A stretch of DNA of 64,000 bases, taken from assembly GCF_029223195.1 (NCBI RefSeq), contig NZ_JARHUF010000017.1, positions 30,672-94,671 on the forward strand, given 5' to 3'. A program made the position numbers and the translations under genes. The stretch is from Vibrio sp. CAU 1672. Lineage in GTDB: Bacteria > Pseudomonadota > Gammaproteobacteria > Enterobacterales > Vibrionaceae. Of this stretch, positions 20,152 to 29,256 are shown in pieces. Position 1 is the first letter of the stretch; every line of letters starts with the position of its first letter. The notes beneath the pieces were generated by a model. The model was given only the letters and a program-made list of their open reading frames with translations, searched no databases and was not told where the DNA came from.

Positions 20152-21333
20152 ATGAGAAAAACTATAATCCTGTCTATTCTCAGTACATTAGTGATGGTTG
20201 GCTGCCAGTCAGAGGACACTCAAACCACCACGATTTCTAATGCCAAAGCACAAGACATCAGCAATACCAAACGGGCGCTTGCCCAATCCTTGAGTAACAA
20301 TTATGCCGAGCTTGAATCAGCCCTGCGCAACGATATTACTGCCGGACAAACTAATATTCCGCTGTCAAAATTTGTTGCCCAAAACTCTCAGTCACCTTTG
20401 AGCCAACAAATGCTCAAGGCAGATACACTCATCCGCGGTTGGAAAGGGATAGCTGAATACTCAAATGAGTTGTTAGAGATCCGCCTGGCCAATGAAGCGA
20501 TGCTACCGGCATGGCAGCAGGGGAATATCTCGCCTTTGTTCGCTTACGAACCAAATGGTGATGATGAGCAATGGCAATACATTGAAGCATTTGACGTTTA
20601 CGGCAACATTCATCAACTGGATGTTTATCAACTGCCGGACGTGCCGGTACTGGTTATCGACAATAACAGCTCAGCAGAGCTAAAAGCTGGCTTACAGGCT
20701 ATGCAGGCAGAAATGCACCAGCTTGGCCAGGCGGCGATGATCCAGCCATACCATAAAGAGTCACCACTAAAAGGCATGGCATTAGCGCCAGCATCAGCAG
20801 CGAATCCGATTCAGACCACCCAATTGAAGAAAATTCGCCTGGCAGATGACCAAGAACCTTGGATCTCAGGCAAGGCAGAGATTTATGCCATCGTAACCGG
20901 AGTTAACCCGAGCCGGGATGAGCCCACCCTGGATCTAGTCGAAATGCCATACCTGGATTACGACAACAAAGATTACTACCCTGATCAGATTGTCATTCAC
21001 TGGTCTCGTTACCGCTGGGGAGCGGCAGACATCATCCTGATGGAACAAGATGACGGCACAGACTACAAACAGCTGGCGAAACTGCTGGTTCAGGTTGCAG
21101 AACAAGTAATGAAAGCCATCCCCGACCCAGAAGTTCAGGCTTATGCGATCATTCCTCAGATCACCAACAAAATCATTGATGCGATTCCGGATGGCGTACT
21201 CACCAATGATGATGACTTTGTCGATGTTTACTACACCCTGATGCAAGACACACCTTATGTTGACCATCCGGGGGCAGGCGCTAATGCCGTAGTCACACTT
21301 GAGCCACTGGAGATTAACCCTACTCGTCCATAG
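20152..21333 (+). CDS. Lipoprotein, DUF3103-like, function unknown
   Basis: The 393-residue protein begins with a lipoprotein signal peptide: basic M-R-K, a hydrophobic core, and lipobox V-M-V-G-C with Cys18. It should be exported and lipid-anchored. The mature part is acidic and rich in aromatic and Asp residues (L-D-Y-D-N-K-D-Y-Y-P-D-Q-I-V). A conserved-looking W-I-S-G-K-A-E-I-Y-A-I-V-T-G-V stretch suggests a beta-sandwich. I recall this as a DUF3103-type protein common in marine gammaproteobacteria; the assignment is from memory. AAGGG precedes the start. Confidence 0.75.
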   Translation: MRKTIILSILSTLVMVGCQSEDTQTTTISNAKAQDISNTKRALAQSLSNNYAELESALRNDITAGQTNIPLSKFVAQNSQSPLSQQMLKADTLIRGWKGIAEYSNELLEIRLANEAMLPAWQQGNISPLFAYEPNGDDEQWQYIEAFDVYGNIHQLDVYQLPDVPVLVIDNNSSAELKAGLQAMQAEMHQLGQAAMIQPYHKESPLKGMALAPASAANPIQTTQLKKIRLADDQEPWISGKAEIYAIVTGVNPSRDEPTLDLVEMPYLDYDNKDYYPDQIVIHWSRYRWGAADIILMEQDDGTDYKQLAKLLVQVAEQVMKAIPDPEVQAYAIIPQITNKIIDAIPDGVLTNDDDFVDVYYTLMQDTPYVDHPGAGANAVVTLEPLEINPTRP

Positions 21334-21435
21334 CCAGCCAGATTTAATGAGCCGCAACCACTTGGTACGGCTCATTTTCTTTCCCCAACGACCAAAAAAC
21401 CACCTCCCTCACAAAAAAACACCCTGTTGACTTTA

Positions 21436-21491
21436 CTGTATAAAGAAACAGTATATACTGTTTTCTTATACAGTATTGTTCAGTTATACAG
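21436..21491 (+). promoter_or_regulatory. Three LexA boxes controlling recN
   Basis: Two consensus SOS boxes (CTGT-N8-ACAG) lie at 21436-21451 and 21458-21473. A third with one mismatch (TTGT-N8-ACAG) is at 21476-21491, ending 10 bases before the recN ATG. A TTGACT hexamer at 21427 is a likely -35 box, so the boxes cover the promoter core and leader. recN is a classic tightly repressed SOS gene. Confidence 0.9.
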
Positions 21492-21501
21492 GTAAATAAA
21501 A

Positions 21502-23166
21502 ATGCTGGCTCACTTAAGTGTTAACAATTTTGCCATCGTGAAGTCATTACAGCTCGAACTGTCTGGGGGCATGACCACCATCACCGGTGAAACCGGTGCC
21601 GGTAAGTCCATCGCGATTGATGCGCTTGGCCTTTGTCTGGGTGGCCGTGCCGAAGCCGGCATGGTGCGCCAAGGGGAAGAAAAAACCGAAGTCAGTGCCG
21701 CTTTTTTACTCGATAACAACCTGCATGCCACACGCTGGCTGGAAGACAACGATCTGTTTGATGGCAGCGAATGCATTCTGCGCCGGGTGATCACCAAAGA
21801 GGGCCGTTCACGCGCCTTTATCAATGGCAGTCCGGTTCCGCTGTCGCAGCTTAAGTCACTCGGGCAACTGCTGATCAACATCCATGGCCAGCACGCCCAT
21901 CACCAACTGATGAAAAGTGACCATCAAATGGCGATGCTGGATCAATACGCCGGTCACCAGAACCTGCTGAAAAATACCCGCAATGCCTATCAGCATTGGC
22001 GCCAGGCCGACAACAACCTCAAGCAACTCAAAGCCAACAGCCAGCAAAACCAGGCTCAGAAGCAACTGCTTGAATACCAAATCAAAGAACTGAATGAGTT
22101 AGCGTTAGGTGAAGAAGAATTTGCCGAGCTTGAACACGAGCACAAAAGGCTGTCCAACAGCGGGGAACTTGCCACCACTTGCCAACAAGCCCTCGAACTT
22201 ATTTACGAAGGTGAAGAGGTTAATGCGCTTGGTATTTTGCAATCAGCCAATCACTCCCTGATCCAATTAGCGGAGCTGGATGAAAAACTGGCTGAACTAC
22301 CCAATATGCTGGCCGAAGCCATGATCCAATTGGAAGAGACCCAAAATGAGTTACGCAGCTACCTTGATGGCATCGATGTGGATCCGGCGCGGATGGCTTA
22401 TGTCGAAGAACGTTTCTCAAAAGTGATGTCCATGGCGCGCAAGCACCATGTGATGCCAGAGGATCTTTACCAGCATCATCAAGAACTACTCGCTCAGATT
22501 GAGGCGCTGGACTGTTCAGATGAAAAACTGGATGAGCTGGCACAAGAAGTTGAGCAACACTACCAGGCCTTCCTGACCCAGGCTGAAAAGCTGCATAAAT
22601 CACGCTGCCGCTACGCCAAAGAGCTGAATAAGCTGATCACCCAGAGTATGCATGAACTCAGCATGGAAAAAGCCCAGTTCCACATTGAAGTTGGTAAAAA
22701 TGAGACACAACCGTCGCCGCTTGGCATCGACAGCACCTGCTTTCTGGTCTCTACCAACCCGGGCCAGCCGCTGCAGCCGATCGCCAAAGTCGCATCGGGG
22801 GGGGAATTATCGCGGATATCCCTGGCTATTCAAGTCATTACCGCACAAAAAATCGATACACCAAGTCTGATTTTCGATGAAGTGGATGTCGGGATCAGCG
22901 GCCCGACCGCCGCGGTAGTCGGGCGAATGTTACGCCAACTGGGCGAATCAACCCAGGTGCTGTGTGTCACCCACCTGCCGCAGGTCGCTGGCTGTGGCCA
23001 CCAGCAAATGTTTGTTGCCAAGCACACCAAAGGCGGACAAACCGAAACCCAGATGCGCCAGCTGAATAATGAGCAGCGCGTCTCAGAGCTTGCCCGCCTG
23101 CTGGGGGGTAGCCAGATCACCGACTCGACTTTGGCCAACGCTAAAGAGTTACTGGTTGCCGCCTAA
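21502..23166 (+). CDS. recN: DNA repair protein RecN
   Basis: RecN is an SMC-like ATPase that supports RecA-dependent double-strand break repair. The 554-residue protein has an N-terminal Walker A (G-E-T-G-A-G-K-S), a long central coiled coil (about 150-370) and a C-terminal ABC signature [12 protein letters not shown]. Walker B I-F-D-E-V-D-V-G follows. The ATG has AGGT upstream. Three LexA boxes lie in the promoter. A GC-rich hairpin (23181-23202) follows the stop. Confidence 0.97.
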   Translation: MLAHLSVNNFAIVKSLQLELSGGMTTITGETGAGKSIAIDALGLCLGGRAEAGMVRQGEEKTEVSAAFLLDNNLHATRWLEDNDLFDGSECILRRVITKEGRSRAFINGSPVPLSQLKSLGQLLINIHGQHAHHQLMKSDHQMAMLDQYAGHQNLLKNTRNAYQHWRQADNNLKQLKANSQQNQAQKQLLEYQIKELNELALGEEEFAELEHEHKRLSNSGELATTCQQALELIYEGEEVNALGILQSANHSLIQLAELDEKLAELPNMLAEAMIQLEETQNELRSYLDGIDVDPARMAYVEERFSKVMSMARKHHVMPEDLYQHHQELLAQIEALDCSDEKLDELAQEVEQHYQAFLTQAEKLHKSRCRYAKELNKLITQSMHELSMEKAQFHIEVGKNETQPSPLGIDSTCFLVSTNPGQPLQPIAKVASGGELSRISLAIQVITAQKIDTPSLIFDEVDVGISGPTAAVVGRMLRQLGESTQVLCVTHLPQVAGCGHQQMFVAKHTKGGQTETQMRQLNNEQRVSELARLLGGSQITDSTLANAKELLVAA

Positions 23167-23180
23167 CCCTCCCACTTTAA

Positions 23181-23202
23181 GGCAGGGGAGCATTCCCCTG
23201 CC
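23181..23202 (+). terminator. Hairpin after recN
   Basis: GGCAGGGG-agcatt-CCCCTGCC lies 14 bases past the recN stop. It has no T-run, so it may be only a weak terminator. Confidence 0.5.
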
Positions 23203-23398
23203 CCTGGCCTTTGTTCAGCCAGCCGCAAACCTCAACCGCTACCAGCTCAGCCCAATATTCCCGCCCGATACCGAAATAAATGCAACTCAACTCAAAAATC
23301 GTGGTCTCACTTACTAGCATCTGACACAGAGCTTTTTACATCTGCGTCGAGCTTGTTTATTATCAGCGCAGTATTTTGAAGGTTACTAAGAAGTTATT

Positions 23399-23758
23399 AT
23401 GCAATTAAAGAAGTGGTTAGTTGCCGTACCATTAGCAATGACGTTGCTGACGGGATGTTCGGTATTAGAAAAACTGGTGTATCGAATTGATATTAACCAA
23501 GGTAACTATGTAGAACAGAGTGCCGTGGACCAACTAAAATTTGGCATGACCAAAGCCCAGGTTCGCTACGTGCTTGGTTCGCCAATGCTGATTGAAAATG
23601 GTTACCCAAACACCTGGTACTACATCTATCACCACACCCCAGGCCATGGCGATCCAATCCAGAAAGACCTGGTGGTGAATTTCAATGACCAAGGCACCCT
23701 CGCCGATATCAATGGCGATTTTCCGAAAAGTGATGCCTTCTACGAACAAATCCAGTAA
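23399..23758 (+). CDS. bamE: Outer membrane protein assembly factor BamE
   Basis: BamE (SmpA/OmlA) is a lipoprotein subunit of the BAM complex that inserts beta-barrel proteins into the outer membrane. The 119-residue protein has a signal peptide with lipobox L-L-T-G-C (Cys20). The compact BamE fold is marked by [27 protein letters not shown] and W-Y-Y-I-Y. The recN-bamE order is common in gammaproteobacteria. Confidence 0.96.
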   Translation: MQLKKWLVAVPLAMTLLTGCSVLEKLVYRIDINQGNYVEQSAVDQLKFGMTKAQVRYVLGSPMLIENGYPNTWYYIYHHTPGHGDPIQKDLVVNFNDQGTLADINGDFPKSDAFYEQIQ

Positions 23759-23789
23759 TCCATCAACACAAATCCGTATTCAACAAACA

Positions 23790-23814
23790 GGCCTCTGCTC
23801 GCAGAGGTCTTTTT
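23790..23814 (+). terminator. Terminator of bamE
   Basis: CCTCTG-ctcg-CAGAGG followed by TCTTTTT lies about 33 bases past the bamE stop. Confidence 0.85.
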
Positions 23815-23975
23815 ATGTCGCCAATACCACACCAACAATACATAAGCACATGATATGCATCGAGGCTTTCATCAGCCGCACTTGAATCAGCTCTCAATTC
23901 AATCACAATCAGATTTGTTAACTACAATCAAAGGTTTAGCCTTATTTCGCCCCTGTTTTCAAAAGGAACGATATC

Positions 23976-25238
23976 ATGAAGGCCCGTAGTTTGAGTCTCC
24001 TCTTACCCCTAACCCTATTGCTAAGTGGCTGCAATGACAGCTCGTCAGAAACCTCGCTAGTCACCTCCCACATTCAAAGCCTGGAGTTTGATCATCCGGA
24101 TGACTCGGATCTTGAGCCCATCCACCAGGCGGTCATGGGTAAATCGTTTATCGGTCTGGGAGAAACCACACACGGCGGAGCAAAAGGCTTTAAAGCAAAA
24201 TCAAGGATCACCAAATACCTGCACCAGGCTGGCGACATCGACGTGCTGGCGATGGAGAGTGGCTTGTATGACGGCTTGCGGCTCTGGCAACGCCTGCAGG
24301 ATAAAGAGATCACCAATGTAAGAGACGCTATGCTGTACTCTTTCATGTTTCTGTATGCGGAAACCCCGGAAATCTATCCGCTGTACCGCTATGTCGAACA
24401 ACAGGCCTTTACCGATGACCCTCTGATCCTGGTCGCCTTTGACGGGCGCCACAGCAGCGATCCGGCCTGCAGCGTGATGTTACCGGAAATGCAGACCTTC
24501 ATTGAACAACACCAACTGCTCAGCCTCGACTGGCCCGGTTTCATCTCCAGCGGCCAGGCCATGATGTGCCCGTGGTACTTTGTTGAACCTGATACTAAAG
24601 AAAAAAAACGTTTCATTAGCCAACTGGTTGAGCTAAAAGAAGTTTTGTCACAGATGAAGGCTGAACAAGTCTTGCCACCACCGGAACAACGTAAAGATTT
24701 CCGTGAATACGCGACATTCTGGCTACAGGTGGTCAAAAGCATGCAAGCCCACGTCCAAGACCGTTGGTTCGACACCTTTAATCCCAATGAGATCATGCAG
24801 GCAGATAACCTGCGCTGGCTGCAAACCGAGTGGTTTCCCGGGCAACGGATCCTCGCCTGGGGGCACAATGTTCACATCAGCGCCTACGTTGGCTCGTGGC
24901 CAGACAGTATCGGCGCATTTTCACATCTGAAAACAATGACCGATCCCGATAACGTCTACAGCTTGATCCATGCGTTCGCAGAAGGCCATATCACGCCGCT
25001 GGAAGCCGATCTGAGTGAGCGATCCAAACCGATGTATATTAGTCATGATAAACACAGTGTCGAACAGCTACTGGCAAACGAAGGGATTGACCAGGCGTTT
25101 ATCAAAATGGCAGATATCGCCGACATGCCCGAAGCGAAATCGATCATTTACCAACCAATCGAGACCAGCCAGGAACTGGCTGATGGCATTATTTATACCC
25201 GTTTTGAAACACCGAGCAGCATTGACTCTCCAAGGTGA
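23976..25238 (+). CDS. Erythromycin-esterase-family lipoprotein
   Basis: The 420-residue protein carries a lipobox (L-L-S-G-C, Cys19) and the EreA/EreB-like fold. Visible are G-L-G-E-T-T-H-G (Glu63, His66; the family's catalytic H and E region), V-L-A-M-E-S-G, and near residue 295 A-W-G-H-N-V-H. Known members open macrolide lactones or belong to the succinoglycan-biosynthesis-protein relatives; most are uncharacterised. Export to the envelope as a lipoprotein makes a resistance role unproven. AGGAA precedes the ATG. The gene stands alone between two terminators. Confidence 0.82.
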   Translation: MKARSLSLLLPLTLLLSGCNDSSSETSLVTSHIQSLEFDHPDDSDLEPIHQAVMGKSFIGLGETTHGGAKGFKAKSRITKYLHQAGDIDVLAMESGLYDGLRLWQRLQDKEITNVRDAMLYSFMFLYAETPEIYPLYRYVEQQAFTDDPLILVAFDGRHSSDPACSVMLPEMQTFIEQHQLLSLDWPGFISSGQAMMCPWYFVEPDTKEKKRFISQLVELKEVLSQMKAEQVLPPPEQRKDFREYATFWLQVVKSMQAHVQDRWFDTFNPNEIMQADNLRWLQTEWFPGQRILAWGHNVHISAYVGSWPDSIGAFSHLKTMTDPDNVYSLIHAFAEGHITPLEADLSERSKPMYISHDKHSVEQLLANEGIDQAFIKMADIADMPEAKSIIYQPIETSQELADGIIYTRFETPSSIDSPR

Positions 25239-25252
25239 GCCTGCGCTGACAC

Positions 25253-25280
25253 AAAAAAAACCTCCCAATGGGAGGTTTTT
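25253..25280. terminator. Bidirectional terminator between esterase gene and rnfH
   Basis: AAAAAACCTCCC-aat-GGGAGGTTTTT is symmetric and lies between two convergent genes. Confidence 0.9.
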
Positions 25281-25301
25281 GCTTAACAGTAAGCCTTCTG
25301 G

Positions 25302-25661
25302 CTACGACGCATTGCCCTTACGCAGGGCATTGGGCTTGCCACCGGTAACCGGATCTGCCGAACCTGACGCTTTTGCCTGTTCCGCGCGTTTGCGGCGAAT
25401 TTCTTTGGGATCAGCCAGCAACGGGCGATAAATCTCAATCCGATCCCGGTCGCGTACCATGGCATCCAGCTTAACATTACGGCTGAATACCCCGACTTTG
25501 TTCTTGTTCAGGTCAATCTCAGGGTAGAGTTCTAACACTCCGGACTGACGGATGATCTCTTCTACCGTGGCATGGTTATTCACCACCAAAGTAAATACCC
25601 GCTGTTCATGAGGCAGCGCGTACACCACCTCAACGTGGATCATATCCGACTCAATACTCAT
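25302..25661 (-). CDS. rnfH: RnfH family protein (ubiquitin-like fold, RatB)
   Basis: The 119-residue protein belongs to the UPF0125/RnfH family of beta-grasp proteins. Recognisable parts are [11 protein letters not shown] and [21 protein letters not shown]. It is called RatB where it follows ratA; an antitoxin role for it is not established. I chose the ATG at 25661 ([14 protein letters not shown]), which matches the family start. It overlaps the ratA end by 11 bases, pointing to translational coupling. Confidence 0.93.
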   Translation of the reverse strand: MSIESDMIHVEVVYALPHEQRVFTLVVNNHATVEEIIRQSGVLELYPEIDLNKNKVGVFSRNVKLDAMVRDRDRIEIYRPLLADPKEIRRKRAEQAKASGSADPVTGGKPNALRKGNAS

Positions 25662-26094
25662 AGCACTCGTACACCTGTTTTGCGCGCTTGGTAAACGCGT
25701 TGACCATATTGCTGGCCAGCTCGTTGAACACTTTACCAAACGCCATCTCAATCATTTTGCTGGAGAACTCAAACTCCAGTTTCAGTTCCACTTTACACGC
25801 CTGCTCATCCAGTGCGGTAAAAAACCACCCGCCACGCAATGTTTTAAACGGGCCATCCACCAGGTTCATCATTATCGACTTGCCTGGCTCTAACTCATTG
25901 GCCGTGGTAAAGGTTTTGCTGATCCCCGCTTTCGCCACATCGACAGAAGCCACCATCCCGTCACCCGAAACTTCAATGATCCGCGACCCAGAACAGCCCG
26001 GCAAAAACTCCGGATACTTGGCGACATCATTGACCAGATCGAACATCTGCTCTGCACTGAAAGACACCAACGCAGAACGGCTGACTTGCTTCAT
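25651..26094 (-). CDS. ratA: RatA/COQ10 START-domain protein
   Basis: The 147-residue protein has the polyketide-cyclase/START fold: [22 protein letters not shown] near the N-terminus, then W-F-F-T and [10 protein letters not shown]. coli RatA was reported to block 70S ribosome assembly. Relatives (COQ10) bind ubiquinone and support respiration, so the toxin label is uncertain here. It is encoded opposite smpB, a conserved arrangement. Confidence 0.93.
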   Translation of the reverse strand: MKQVSRSALVSFSAEQMFDLVNDVAKYPEFLPGCSGSRIIEVSGDGMVASVDVAKAGISKTFTTANELEPGKSIMMNLVDGPFKTLRGGWFFTALDEQACKVELKLEFEFSSKMIEMAFGKVFNELASNMVNAFTKRAKQVYECYEY

Positions 26095-26197
26095 ACACTC
26101 TCCTATCGATACGCGTACTGGTTAAAGGCTTGCTGCAATTTTACTTTTATTCACCGATTGCGCAAATAAAAGGATTTCCTAACCGAAATCCAACCCG

Positions 26198-26203
26198 TAT
26201 AAT
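26198..26203 (+). promoter_or_regulatory. Likely -10 box of smpB
   Basis: A perfect TATAAT sits only 10 bases before the smpB ATG, and no Shine-Dalgarno sequence is visible. If used, transcription would begin almost at the start codon, giving a leaderless or near-leaderless mRNA. The -35 element is poor. Confidence 0.5.
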
Positions 26204-26212
26204 GGCGCTATT

Positions 26213-26698
26213 ATGGCAAAGAAAAAATCAAAACAAAAAGCGGGTAGCAATACTATCGCGCTGAACAAAAAAGCTCGCCACGAATATTTCATTGAAGATG
26301 AAATTGAAGCCGGCTTGGAGCTTCAAGGCTGGGAAGTGAAAGCCCTTCGCCAAGGTAAAGCCAATATTTCTGAAAGTTACGTATTCCTACGTAACGGTGA
26401 AGCCTTTGTGAGTGGCATGACCATCACTCCTCTGAATCAGGCATCGACACACGTAGTGGCGAACCCTACACGTGTGCGTAAACTCCTTATGAGCCGCCGA
26501 GAGTTAGATAACCTCCTCGGCCGAGTTAACCGTGAAGGCATGACGCTAACGGCGCTGTCTCTGTACTGGTCTCGCTCATGGGTGAAGATGAAGATCGGCG
26601 TAGCAAAAGGTAAAAAGCTGCACGATAAGCGTACCGATCTGAAAGAAAAAGATTGGGCTCGGGAAAAAGCGCGCGTAATGAAGAGTTCGCTGCGTTAA
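26213..26698 (+). CDS. smpB: SsrA-binding protein SmpB
   Basis: SmpB binds tmRNA and is essential for trans-translation rescue of stalled ribosomes. The 161-residue protein shows [29 protein letters not shown]. It also shows [10 protein letters not shown] and the basic C-terminal tail [17 protein letters not shown]. Its RNA partner ssrA lies 68 bases downstream, the usual pairing. Confidence 0.98.
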   Translation: MAKKKSKQKAGSNTIALNKKARHEYFIEDEIEAGLELQGWEVKALRQGKANISESYVFLRNGEAFVSGMTITPLNQASTHVVANPTRVRKLLMSRRELDNLLGRVNREGMTLTALSLYWSRSWVKMKIGVAKGKKLHDKRTDLKEKDWAREKARVMKSSLR

Positions 26699-26722
26699 TC
26701 TTGACCACTTAAACGCATAGTA

Positions 26723-26751
26723 CTGGACAGCGAAAGCTTTTCTGTTACTAT
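26723..26751 (+). promoter_or_regulatory. Probable ssrA promoter
   Basis: CTGGAC (26723-26728) and TACTAT (26746-26751) are 17 bases apart. They would start transcription about 8 bases before the mature tmRNA 5' end. Both hexamers are imperfect. Confidence 0.45.
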
Positions 26752-26766
26752 GCGAATATTACCTCT

Positions 26767-27134
26767 GGGGCTGATTTAGGATTCGACGGGAATTCAGAAG
26801 TCTGAGGTGCATGCCGAGGTGCGGTAGGCCTCGTTAATAAACCGCAAAAAAATAGTCGCAAACGACGAAAACTACGCACTAGCAGCTTAATAACCTGCTC
26901 AGAGCTCTCTCGCCCTAGCTTCCGCACGTAAGACGGGGAATCACGAGAGATCAAACCCAAACGCGCTAGCCCGGATTCTCCCGCCTGAGAGATGAACGGC
27001 GAATTCTAATTCAGGCTAGTCATTCATTAGCGTGTCGGTTCGCAGGTGGGTGGCGAAATTAAAGATCGACTAAGCATGTAGTACCAATGATGAAAGGTTT
27101 TCGGACGCGGGTTCAACTCCCGCCAGCTCCACCA
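26767..27134 (+). ncRNA. ssrA: tmRNA (ssrA)
   Basis: The RNA begins GGGGCUGAUUUAGGAUUCGACG and ends with the T-arm GGUUCAACUCCC and CCAGCUCCACCA, so the tRNA-like ends pair. The tag frame starts at 26858: GCA AAC GAC GAA AAC TAC GCA CTA GCA GCT TAA, encoding ANDENYALAA (plus the alanine carried by tmRNA), the Vibrio-type tag. Its length of 368 bases is normal. The 3' end is the integration site of the island that follows, and the RNA remains intact. Confidence 0.98.
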
Positions 27135-27136
27135 AA
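27121..27136 (+). repeat. Left attachment site (attL) at the ssrA 3' end
   Basis: CGCCAGCTCCACCAAA at the 3' end of ssrA recurs at 50141-50155 as CGCCAGCCCACCAAA (one base missing). With the integrase gene 160 bases inside, this marks the left junction of the island. The exact crossover point cannot be read from one genome. Confidence 0.75.
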
Positions 27137-27142
27137 TCAAAG

Positions 27143-27169
27143 AAAAAGACGTCTCAGGACGTCTTTTTT
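27143..27169 (+). terminator. Terminator downstream of ssrA
   Basis: AAAGACGTC-tcag-GACGTCTTT with a T-run lies eight bases past the tmRNA end. It lies on the island side of the junction, so the island supplies the ssrA terminator. Confidence 0.88.
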
Positions 27170-27241
27170 GTTTTCTGCAATATCAAAATCAACAACTTAC
27201 CCGTCTCCTAACGTCTCTTGATGTCATCGACAGCTCCAATT

Positions 27242-27294
27242 TTTAGTAGTACGCTTAGTAGTACCGACAAAAAGTGAGCAGATTGGTACTACTA
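27242..27294. repeat. Left arm-type repeats (probable integrase binding sites)
   Basis: TTTAGTAGTAC (27242-27252) and TTAGTAGTACC (27255-27265) are direct repeats 13 bases apart. An inverted copy GGTACTACTA (27285-27294) runs into the integrase ATG. The same motif recurs in tandem at the right end of the island (50055-50078). Placement and tandem layout fit tyrosine-integrase arm sites; the copy over the start codon suggests autoregulation of int. Confidence 0.7.
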
Positions 27295-28532
27295 TGGCAA
27301 GGACGACTAAACCACTGACCAACACTGAAATCAAACAGGCCAAGCCTAGGGAAAAAGTTTATAACCTTTCCGATGGACAAGGACTTGCATTACGAGTTAA
27401 GCCTAACGGCTCCAAGCTATGGCTATTTGATTACTACCGTCCTCACACCAAAAAACGTACCAGTCTGAGTTTTGGTGTATACCCTACGATCTCTCTCGCA
27501 GAAGCTAGAGCCCAACGAGATGAAGCCCGTAAGCTACTCACTCAAGACATTGATCCCAAAGAACACAAAGTCGAGAAAGCCACCGCTCAAGCAGCAAAGC
27601 ATAGAACAACGCTTGAAGTTGTTGCCAAAGACTGGTTTGTGCTTAAAAAGAAAAAAGTAACGCCCGACTATGCGGACGACATCTGGAACTCATTAAAACT
27701 GCATATTTTCCCTACTCTTGGGACCATCCCAATTCATGATTTACGACCACAGCACGCTATTGATGCCATGAAACCTTTAGCTCACAAAGGCAACTTAGAG
27801 ACCATTAAACGACTATCACAGCGTTTAAACGAAATCATGACTTATGCCGTTAATACAGGTTTAGTTGATGCTAACCGTTTGATCGGCATTAAAGCAGCTT
27901 TTGAAGCTCCTAAGAAAAAGCATATGCCAACACTGAGACCAGAGGAACTTCCGGGCCTTATGATGGCCATCAACAATGCCAGCATAAAACGCACAACTCG
28001 TTGCCTCATTGAGTGGCAGCTGCACACAATGGTTCGCCCAAGTGAAGCGTCAGGTGCTCGTTGGGAAGAAATAGATTTCGATAACGCTCTATGGATAATT
28101 CCTGCTGAGAGAATGAAAAAGCGTAAAGAGCATACCGTACCGTTAACCCAGCAGACACTAGCTCTACTGGAAGTCATGAAGCCAATTAGCTTTCATCGTG
28201 AATTCATCTTCCCATCTGATAGAAATCCACAGACGCATACCCATGACCAAACCGCTAACATGGCACTAAAGCGCATGGGCTTTGGTGGCCGTCTTGTATC
28301 TCATGGACTTAGAGCACTAGCCAGTACCACTCTCAATGAGCAAGGTCACGATTCCGATGTGATCGAAGCTGCATTGGCCCACTGTGACAAAAATGAAGTA
28401 CGCCGCGCCTACAACCGTGCAGACTATCTAGAAAGGCGAAAAAAAATAATGAGTTGGTGGAGCGAGCATATCGAAGAGGCCGCCAAAGGCAGCCTCTCCG
28501 TGACAGGCACTAGGCAGCTGAAAGTAATATAA
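27294..28532 (+). CDS. P4-type tyrosine-recombinase integrase
   Basis: The 412-residue integrase would insert and excise the island at ssrA. It has the DUF4102-type N-terminal arm-binding domain (about 1-90; L-S-D-G-Q-G-L-A-L-R-V-K-P-N-G-S-K-x-W), a SAM-like core-binding domain (about 105-195) and a catalytic domain. The expected residues are present: Arg248 (M-V-R-P-S-E), His337-x-x-Arg340 (S-H-G-L-R), His363 and Tyr373 (R-A-Y-N-R). No ribosome site is obvious; the ATG overlaps a repeat shared with the island ends. Family and site match IntA of CP4-57. Confidence 0.95.
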   Translation: MARTTKPLTNTEIKQAKPREKVYNLSDGQGLALRVKPNGSKLWLFDYYRPHTKKRTSLSFGVYPTISLAEARAQRDEARKLLTQDIDPKEHKVEKATAQAAKHRTTLEVVAKDWFVLKKKKVTPDYADDIWNSLKLHIFPTLGTIPIHDLRPQHAIDAMKPLAHKGNLETIKRLSQRLNEIMTYAVNTGLVDANRLIGIKAAFEAPKKKHMPTLRPEELPGLMMAINNASIKRTTRCLIEWQLHTMVRPSEASGARWEEIDFDNALWIIPAERMKKRKEHTVPLTQQTLALLEVMKPISFHREFIFPSDRNPQTHTHDQTANMALKRMGFGGRLVSHGLRALASTTLNEQGHDSDVIEAALAHCDKNEVRRAYNRADYLERRKKIMSWWSEHIEEAAKGSLSVTGTRQLKVI

Positions 28533-28539
28533 CTGCCGT

Positions 28540-29256
28540 TCAATACTCCCAGCTATCATGCGCGAGCGGTAGGCGATTCAGTAAATCTCTACGTTCGCGC
28601 CAGTCTGGTAGATGTTTATCCATGAGCGCCTTAAAGCGCTCATTGTGATGCCGTTCAAGCAAATGAACTAACTCATGTAGGAGAATGTACTCAAGGCATT
28701 CTGGCGGTTTCTTGGCAAGCTCTGAGTTTAGCCAAATGCGCTTGCTGCTGATATTACAGCTCCCCCACTTAGTCTTCATTTTTTTAACGCCCCAATCGAG
28801 AGCTTCCACACCTAGCCTTCTTTGCCATTTCTCTAACAATTGCTCGGTGTGATCTTTAACTTCTTGACGATAAAAGTCGTTCAAAAGTTTTAAGCGTTTA
28901 TCGTGGGTTGTCTTTTCAGACACCGTCAACAGAAGCTTCTTAGAGGATGCTTTAACAACAGAGTGCTTTCCTTGGCTGAACTCAATATCGAGTAGATATC
29001 TATGCCCCCACAGATAGTGACTCTCTCCGTAGAGCATCTCCCTATCGGATTGACGCAGTTGACTAGCAAACTCCGCTTTTTGCTTCTTTATCCAGGCCAA
29101 CTTACTAATAACTGCCAAACGAATCGCTTGCTCGCTCATTTTCAATGGCACCGAAACACGTACCATCCCATCAGGTGGAAGAACGCTGATGTGCAGGTTT
29201 TTGATGTCCTTTCGATTAACAGTCAGCTCCATACCACTAATGGTAAGTTTCGACAT
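28540..29256 (-). CDS. YgjP-like zinc metallopeptidase linked to HsdR
   Basis: The 238-residue protein belongs to the YgjP/DUF45 (SprT-like, M48-related) family. The zinc site is H194-E-L-V-H198 with a further His at 204 (R-H-H-N-E-R-F), and upstream K-T-K-W-G-S-C is the usual family motif. Such genes are frequent companions of type I restriction genes, where their job is unknown; protease control of the complex is a guess. Its ATG overlaps the hsdR stop by one base (TAATG), so translation is coupled. It is the last gene of the operon. Confidence 0.88.
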   Translation of the reverse strand: MSKLTISGMELTVNRKDIKNLHISVLPPDGMVRVSVPLKMSEQAIRLAVISKLAWIKKQKAEFASQLRQSDREMLYGESHYLWGHRYLLDIEFSQGKHSVVKASSKKLLLTVSEKTTHDKRLKLLNDFYRQEVKDHTEQLLEKWQRRLGVEALDWGVKKMKTKWGSCNISSKRIWLNSELAKKPPECLEYILLHELVHLLERHHNERFKALMDKHLPDWRERRDLLNRLPLAHDSWEY

